Shown one piece after another: positions 32,341 to 37,633 of a stretch of DNA of 37,633 nt. Where the stretch lies: positions 1 through 37,633 of the forward strand of contig CALDIB010000079.1 of NCBI GenBank assembly GCA_937902125.1, read 5' to 3'. Below the pieces are notes generated by a model. The model searched no databases. It saw only the letters and a program-made list of their open reading frames with translations, and was not told the DNA's origin. How positions within the stretch are numbered: position 1 is the stretch's first letter; each line of letters starts with the position of its first letter. A program made the translations under genes and the position numbers. This DNA is from an uncultured Treponema sp. (GTDB taxonomy: Bacteria; Spirochaetota; Spirochaetia; Treponematales; Treponemataceae).

Positions 32341-34503
32341 TTATTTTCTTCGCACGGTGAATCTTGTTTTTGGAGCCTTGCTTCTTTCATGCCGCGCCTT
32401 GTATTCGTTGTAAAGAATTTCTTGGGCGCGCAAAGGCTCCTGCCCCGCCTTGGGCTTTAGGGCCGTCCAAGAGCCGTCGCTTTGCAACTCGTAGCTGTTG
32501 ATGTTGGCCTTAAAGTAAATGTCTAGAATGCGCTTGATTTCTTTAAATGCGTCTGTGTCCAAAATGGGGAACATCAACTCAATGCGGCGGTCAAGGTTTC
32601 GCGGCATCCAGTCGGCGCTGGCCAAATAAATTTCTGGCGAAGCTCCGTTCTGAAAGTAAAAGACGCGGGAATGCTCCAAGTAGCGGTCAACGATGGAAAC
32701 AACGCGAATGTTTTCGCTCATTCCGGGCACGCCGGGCAAGAGCATGCAAATGCCGCGAACGTTAAGCATAATTTTCACGCCGGCCCGGTTGGCCCTGTAA
32801 AGCGCGGAAATCACTTCCTCGTCCGCCAAGGAATTCATCTTGGCGATTATCAAGCCCGGCGCTTGCGGGGTGGACAATTCAATTTCCCGCTGAATCATGG
32901 AAAGCAGCTTGCTCTTTAAGTCAACCGGCGCCATGGACAAATACTTCATTTTTTGCAAAGCCGAATAGCCTGTGACTATGTTGAAAAACTTTGTAGCGTC
33001 GTTGGCTATTTCGTGGTTGGCGGTAAAAAGGGAAAGGTCGGAGTAAATTCTCGCCGTCCTTGGATTGTAGTTTCCTGTGGCCAAATGAACGTAGCGCTTG
33101 AAAGCGTCTTGCTCCCGGCGAATCACCATCAATATTTTTGCGTGAACCTTGAGGTTGGCCAAGCCGTAAACCACAAGAACGCCGGCCCTTTCAAGCTCTT
33201 CCGCCCAAGCGATGTTCCTCTCTTCGTCAAAGCGCGCCTTAAGCTCAACCAAAACCGCAACTTGCTTTCCGTTTCGCGCCGCTCTTTCCAAGGCGCCTAT
33301 AATCGGAGAGCCGCGGCCTGTTCTGTAAAGAGTCATTTTTATGGAAAGAACTTGGGGGTCGTCCGCCGCGTCGTTTAAAAATTTCACCACGGGATTGTAT
33401 GACTCGTAGGGAACGTGAAGAATCACGTCGCGGCGCTTTATGGTGTCCCAGTAAGGCTCGTCTTCCGGCAGCGCGGAAGAAGGAAAATGCTCCCAGCGCT
33501 TGTTCCGCAAATGGTCTGTGTTTTCACTGTCGCCCAACTCGCTCAAAGAAGCCGCGTCAACAAGGCCTTCAAAGGCGTAGATGTCGTCGCTCTTAAGCTT
33601 GAGCTTTTGCGCCAAAAATTTTTGAATCTCCGCGCTGGACTTGTCGCAAACCATTCTCACAGCAAAGGAAGACTGGCGGGCGACCAATACTTCCTGCATG
33701 GCCTGAACGATGTCGTTGGCGTCTTCGTCAACGGCAAAATCCGCGTCAAGCGCCAAGTTGAACAAAAGGCTTTCCTTGGCCTCGTAGCCGTCAAAAAGCT
33801 GGGAGCCAAACTGCAAGACCAAGTCGCTCAAAAACGAAAATTCTTTGTCTCCCTCTTTTTGGCCGGGAAGCCAAATCAGATTTGGTATCGCGTCAGGAAT
33901 TTGAACAAGCGCCACAATGGGAGTTCCTGGCTTGGCGGCAAATTCCTTGTTGGAAATTTTTATTCCCGAAATTTGTTTTAGCAAAAAGGCCGCGTGCCAT
34001 TTTAAGTTGGCGATTTTTGGAAACTCGTCGCCGTCAGTTCTTAGTGGAGTCAAAAGCGGAAGTATTTGGCTTTTAAAAATTTCCTGGGCAAATTCTTTTT
34101 GCTGAACGCTGAACTGCGCGGGCTTTTTGTAGACAAAGCCTTCTTTTGCCAAGGCGGGAATTATTTTCTTTTTAAGCGCGTCTTGCTGTTGGGCCATAAC
34201 CTCCCTGGCCCTAAGGCAAATGTCCTTCAACTGCTGCTTTGGAGTGCGGCCCGAAATGTCTTTTCCGCCGGGCGCGTTTTTTAAAAGGCGGCGGACGCTG
34301 GCCACGCGAACTTGAAAGAACTCGTTAAAGTTGCTGGTCACGATTGAAAGAAAATTCAACTGTTCCAAAAGGGGAATGTCGCTCCGCAAGCCTTCCCGCA
34401 AAACGCGGCCGTTAAATTCTATCCAAGAAAGCTCGCGGTTAAGGAATTTGTCCGCCTGAATTTTCAAAGGCTCTTTTTTTGCACTTCCTGCGCTTTTAGC
34501 CAT
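32341..34503 (-). CDS. ppk1: polyphosphate kinase 1
   Basis: The 720-residue protein is full length. It begins with FLNRELSWIEFN, has the catalytic His454 in LKVHAKILMV, HLATGNYNPRTARIYSDL, and the second conserved His in RYLEHSRVFYF. It makes inorganic polyphosphate from ATP reversibly. The basic C-terminus (last 15 residues) is Arg/Lys-rich. GGAGG lies about 7 nt before the ATG. It sits between ppx and ade on the same strand. Confidence 0.95.
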   Translation of the reverse strand: MAKSAGSAKKEPLKIQADKFLNRELSWIEFNGRVLREGLRSDIPLLEQLNFLSIVTSNFNEFFQVRVASVRRLLKNAPGGKDISGRTPKQQLKDICLRAREVMAQQQDALKKKIIPALAKEGFVYKKPAQFSVQQKEFAQEIFKSQILPLLTPLRTDGDEFPKIANLKWHAAFLLKQISGIKISNKEFAAKPGTPIVALVQIPDAIPNLIWLPGQKEGDKEFSFLSDLVLQFGSQLFDGYEAKESLLFNLALDADFAVDEDANDIVQAMQEVLVARQSSFAVRMVCDKSSAEIQKFLAQKLKLKSDDIYAFEGLVDAASLSELGDSENTDHLRNKRWEHFPSSALPEDEPYWDTIKRRDVILHVPYESYNPVVKFLNDAADDPQVLSIKMTLYRTGRGSPIIGALERAARNGKQVAVLVELKARFDEERNIAWAEELERAGVLVVYGLANLKVHAKILMVIRREQDAFKRYVHLATGNYNPRTARIYSDLSLFTANHEIANDATKFFNIVTGYSALQKMKYLSMAPVDLKSKLLSMIQREIELSTPQAPGLIIAKMNSLADEEVISALYRANRAGVKIMLNVRGICMLLPGVPGMSENIRVVSIVDRYLEHSRVFYFQNGASPEIYLASADWMPRNLDRRIELMFPILDTDAFKEIKRILDIYFKANINSYELQSDGSWTALKPKAGQEPLRAQEILYNEYKARHERSKAPKTRFTVRRK

Positions 34504-34596
34504 CTATTATTCCTCCAAACAATACCGCTGTTCGCGCGCGTTAGTTAACAAGCGCGAACGTTGCGGCTTATGCGGCAATCAAAGCATTTTGGTCAA
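34504..34596 (-). promoter_or_regulatory. possible ppk1 promoter and hairpin leader
   Basis: TTGACC (34591-34596) and CATAAG (34567-34572) are 18 nt apart on the minus strand, a modest match. The leader holds an 8-bp inverted repeat (GTTCGCGC at 34530-34537 and GCGCGAAC at 34552-34559). The AACAGCGGTATTG element at 34520-34532 is shared with galE. The remainder of the gap to 34637 shows a run of nine T on the minus strand but no clear stem for a terminator. Confidence 0.45.
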
Positions 34597-34637
34597 GAAA
34601 TAGTTTCTTTGCCGCTATCCTCCAAAAAAAAACGCCG

Positions 34638-36194
34638 CTATGACAAAATCACCTTGTAGCCAAAGACGCTTTCAAATATGCCGCCCTTTTCGTCAAGGGC
34701 TTGCCGCTCCAATACAGTGTTGTGCCTGTTTCCAGTGTATATAAGCAAAGAGTCCTTTTGCTTGGCGATTTTCAGCTGGTCAAATTTTTGCGTGTGGGAG
34801 CGATCAATGGCGTCCGCGATGCGAATGATTGCCGTAAGCTTTAGAATGGCCATGCGGCTTGAGCGGGGCAGCATTTGGAAATGGTCGTCGTTTTGCGGAT
34901 TGGAATGGCCGCGATGGTATTTGGCAATTTGGGAAACGATTGTAATTTCGTTATGGGTAAGTCCAAAAAATTCCGAATTGCTGATGATGTAGGCCGAATG
35001 CTCGTGGTGGTTTTCCATACGAATAAAAATTCCAACGTCGTGAAGCGTGGCCGCCACTTCAAGCAAAACCCTGGCCCTTTCCACAAGTCCGATTTCGCTT
35101 TTTAGCGCGTCAAAAATTTTTAGTGAAACGTCGGCCACAAATTTCGCGTGCTCTTCGTCGCCGTGATACTTTCTTAAAAGGGTCAAGGCGCCGGCGGTAA
35201 TTTGCCTGTCCAAATCCCTTTGCAAGTCTTCGCTGGGCGCGGCCAACTTGTTGATTAAGGCGCCTTCCCGCAAGTTTGTTTCAGGAACAATGACGCTGGC
35301 CACGTTGGTGATTTCAACGAACATCTTGTAAATCAAAAGGCCGACCCGCATTTGCGCCGCGTCATTGTAGGCAATCTTAAAGCGCGCGAGGCATTCTTCC
35401 ACCGAATACTCTTGGATTTCGTCAACAAAGTCTATGAATTTTTGCCGGGGCATTTCCCACAAAAAAGTCGAAATTGGCCGGCCAACGTTCAGCGCGGCTA
35501 TTTGAGCGTGCTTTCCCACGGCGATGAAACTTTTTAATTTTAGCGAGTTGAATTCTTCGCTAAGCAAATTCTTTGAGTTTAAGATGAACTGCTGGATAAA
35601 GCGCCGCGCGGTGTCGCTGGCCCCGCCCTGGCCTATTTGCCCTTCAATGCGGGCGGTTCCAAGCCTAAAGGAATGGGCGCTTACAATGCTTCCCTTTTTA
35701 AGAAGCATCATTTCGCTTGTGCCGCCGCCGGCTTCCAAAATTATGTAGTCGTCGTTGGCCAAATTGAGCTTTGAATCCTTAAAGCATTCCCTGACGGCCA
35801 AGTACATAAGGCGATTTTCTTCAACGCCGTCAATTACGCGGACGACAAAGCCGGTGCGAATGAAAATTCTGTCGATAATTGAGTCGCGGTCTCGGCTTTC
35901 CCGCAAGGCGGCGGTGGCTATGACATTCGCGTCGGCGGCTTCGATTCCCCAGGACTTAAGCTGTTCCTTGTAGCGGCTTAAAATTTGAATGCATTGGGAC
36001 ACGGCGGCCTGGTCAATTCCTCCGCCTGAAAAAATTCCAAGGCCAAAGTTCACCGGCATGTCGGAGCGGTCAAGGGTGTTCCAATGGCCGCTGGGCAACA
36101 CTTCCACCACGCTAAGGCGGATTCCTGTAGAGGCGATTTCTATTATGGCTTCCGGCTTGACTTCGGAAACTTCTTTTTTACCCTTGCCGCGCAT
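34638..36194 (-). CDS. ppx: exopolyphosphatase/GppA family protein with HD domain
   Basis: The 518-residue protein has the actin-like ATPase fold of Ppx/GppA phosphatases (IIEIASTGIRLSVVEV from residue 16, EAGGGTSEMMLL from 154) followed by an HD-type domain with His385-Asp386 in TLHDVGIF and a conserved HHEHSAYII stretch. It should release phosphate from the end of polyphosphate or act on pppGpp. A 13-residue charged start precedes the domain. It begins 3 nt after the glycosidase-like gene, with TAGGAA next to the ATG, and ppk1 follows 134 nt on. Confidence 0.88.
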   Translation of the reverse strand: MRGKGKKEVSEVKPEAIIEIASTGIRLSVVEVLPSGHWNTLDRSDMPVNFGLGIFSGGGIDQAAVSQCIQILSRYKEQLKSWGIEAADANVIATAALRESRDRDSIIDRIFIRTGFVVRVIDGVEENRLMYLAVRECFKDSKLNLANDDYIILEAGGGTSEMMLLKKGSIVSAHSFRLGTARIEGQIGQGGASDTARRFIQQFILNSKNLLSEEFNSLKLKSFIAVGKHAQIAALNVGRPISTFLWEMPRQKFIDFVDEIQEYSVEECLARFKIAYNDAAQMRVGLLIYKMFVEITNVASVIVPETNLREGALINKLAAPSEDLQRDLDRQITAGALTLLRKYHGDEEHAKFVADVSLKIFDALKSEIGLVERARVLLEVAATLHDVGIFIRMENHHEHSAYIISNSEFFGLTHNEITIVSQIAKYHRGHSNPQNDDHFQMLPRSSRMAILKLTAIIRIADAIDRSHTQKFDQLKIAKQKDSLLIYTGNRHNTVLERQALDEKGGIFESVFGYKVILS

Positions 36195-36197
36195 TTC

Positions 36198-37628
36198 CTA
36201 CAATTTGTCAATCAACATAGAGCAGCGGCCCGACGGAATGGGAAGGGTCTTTTTCTTTTGCTCAAGAATGTTGATTGTAAAGTAATAAAGTTTTTCGCTT
36301 TCCATTTGAATTTCCCAGCCCCGGTTGGACTTGTTGGAAAGAATCGTAATCAAATTGCGCTTGAGGGAAAGGTTTTCAATTCCCATAATTTCCAAGTTGG
36401 GAATAATCCAGTCAACTGTCTTGCGGGGAAGGCTGATTAGCAGGCCGATTACGTTCTCTATCATTATGGCGATGGTGGAAAGCGCGACGGTTTGCAAATA
36501 TTTTGGCCTGGGGAAATTTGGCTTTCCCTTGAGCGAAGCCTTTCCTTCCTTGCAGGGAAGATAGGCTTCGTAAAGGTCGCCCTTTTCCTTGCGGTTTTCG
36601 GGAGTGAGCGCCTCCAAGATGTAGTAAAGGTGGCGGATTGAGCATTCCCGCGCCAAGTCGTAGCGCTGGTATTTTTCAAGGCCCTTCACCACCATGAAAT
36701 TCATGGCCGGGAAAACGCTGCCCTTGTAGCCTTCTCCGCTTTCTTTAAAGTCGCGGCTGTCGGCGCTCAAGCTGGGGAAGGGATGGTCAGTTCCAAAAGT
36801 CTTGGGATTTGTCAAATGCGCGATTAAAGTTTCCGCGCGGTCGGCGTTGGGAATTTCCGCCAAAAGGGGCCAAAAGCCGGCGATTGTCTTTTGCGGAAGA
36901 AGCTTTTCGTCCTTGTCAAGGTCATGGTAAAAGCCTGTCTTTTGATCCCACATCATTGAATTGATTCTGGTCTTGAGGGAAAAATAGGCCTTTTTATACA
37001 TGAAGCTCAACTCCTTGTCGTTCATAATGTCGCCAAGGGCCGAAAGATGCAAGGCGTTCAAAGCCATGGCCGCGTTGAAGTCAATGGGATAAACGCACTT
37101 GTCCCGGGGAGAGTTGAACATTCCGCTGGCGGCCACAGGAGCGGCGTAAAGGCCGTTGGGCTTTTTAAATTTTTTGTCAATCCAGTTGACATATTTGACT
37201 ATATAAGGAATCACTTCCTTCACCCGGCGCTTGTTGGCCAGCTTGTGGTAAAGGTTGAATTCCGCCCAAGCCAAAAGCGGAAGGCAAACGCCTTCGGGAT
37301 TGGCCTTGTCAAGCAGGGGCTTTCCGCTCTTCAAGTCATACTTAAAGCGAATGGCTCCGTCCTTGTCCTGCTTGGAATACAAGTAGTCAAGGTTTTTGCT
37401 GGCCGAATAGTTCCTGTTTGAATAAACCAAAAAGAAAGAGGAAAAAATGGAATCCAATTGATTCAAAACATTCACGCCGTCTTCCGGGTAGACAAAATAC
37501 CCGTCATTTGACTTGGTTCCCTTTTTGGGGTCAATCCAATAGTCGGCTATCCAATTCCACGTTTTGTTGTAAATATCGACAAAATCCTGATCATAAAAAT
37601 GGATTTTGGGGAAATCGTGTTTACTCAC
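36198..37628 (-). CDS. trehalase/MGH1-like glycoside hydrolase
   Basis: The product resembles alpha/alpha-barrel glycosidases of the trehalase/GH63/MGH1 group. Visible features are WNWIADYWIDP near the start, NPEGVCLPLLAWAEFNLY, a MMWDQKTGFYHD segment, IAGFWPLLAEIP and GYKGSVFPAMNFMVV. The 476 residues fit a single barrel. The catalytic acids cannot be assigned with confidence. No signal peptide is seen, so the enzyme acts in the cytoplasm if this start is right. The first codon in view is GTG at 37628, but the frame is open to the window edge and the gene may begin outside. Substrate unknown. Confidence 0.75.
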   Translation of the reverse strand: MSKHDFPKIHFYDQDFVDIYNKTWNWIADYWIDPKKGTKSNDGYFVYPEDGVNVLNQLDSIFSSFFLVYSNRNYSASKNLDYLYSKQDKDGAIRFKYDLKSGKPLLDKANPEGVCLPLLAWAEFNLYHKLANKRRVKEVIPYIVKYVNWIDKKFKKPNGLYAAPVAASGMFNSPRDKCVYPIDFNAAMALNALHLSALGDIMNDKELSFMYKKAYFSLKTRINSMMWDQKTGFYHDLDKDEKLLPQKTIAGFWPLLAEIPNADRAETLIAHLTNPKTFGTDHPFPSLSADSRDFKESGEGYKGSVFPAMNFMVVKGLEKYQRYDLARECSIRHLYYILEALTPENRKEKGDLYEAYLPCKEGKASLKGKPNFPRPKYLQTVALSTIAIMIENVIGLLISLPRKTVDWIIPNLEIMGIENLSLKRNLITILSNKSNRGWEIQMESEKLYYFTINILEQKKKTLPIPSGRCSMLIDKL

Positions 37629-37633
37629 AAGAG

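Noticed and set aside
1..37633. CRISPR array, tRNA, rRNA, insertion sequence or prophage
   Set aside because: No regular repeat-spacer pattern, cloverleaf, rRNA core, transposase or phage structural gene was seen on either strand.

Overview
The window looks like the chromosome of a Treponema-like spirochaete, probably a gut or rumen type. The clues are the many lipoproteins with relaxed lipoboxes, a PASTA-domain membrane protein upstream of rpiA and fmt, a fused aroD-aroE gene, the prfA and prmC pairing, and a large multidomain c-di-GMP protein. The assignment is inferred from gene content; no rRNA or tRNA is present to settle it. Most of the window is moderately GC-rich, dense housekeeping sequence. 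The stretch from about 1.5 to 6.3 kb is clearly more AT-rich. Hand counts of single 60-base lines give 18/60 G+C at 2641 and 34/60 at 29521.

Layout. 1-487: the start of galE, cut by the window edge, with a long structured leader. 753-1407: a HigB/HigA-type toxin-antitoxin pair with its own promoter and operator. 1492-6200: an AT-rich four-gene operon (membrane protein, FRG-domain protein, lipoprotein with two CPFC motifs, secreted protein), closed by a strong terminator. It diverges from a small XRE repressor gene at 6333 with palindromic operators. This is the only accessory-looking block and the best candidate for an undescribed system. 6741-10035: an SH3-like lipoprotein and an ABC-F ATPase. 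10047-11515: a lipoprotein coupled to a metallophosphoesterase. 11606-13267: a Na/phosphate cotransporter with a PhoU-like tail. 13355-18863: prfA, a REC-GGDEF-EAL-REC-GGDEF-PAS protein and prmC, each overlapping the next by 4 nt. 18927: era. 19898-24460: PASTA protein, aroDE, rpiA and an RluA-family pseudouridine synthase. 24564: an orphan small gene. 24966-27989: hisD, def, fmt. 28128-30636: two MFS transporters. 30724-37628: a glycosidase-like protein, ppx, ppk1 and adenine deaminase, in transcription order.

Regulation. Good promoter matches precede most operons. At eight of them the -10 box ends only 6 to 9 nt before the start codon and no Shine-Dalgarno sequence fits between, so the mRNA should be leaderless or nearly so. 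Other operons (galE, the AT-rich operon, PASTA/aroDE, hisD) have ordinary leaders with GGAG-type sites. Promoter positions also decide several starts. All functions are read from motifs by eye; no database search was run.
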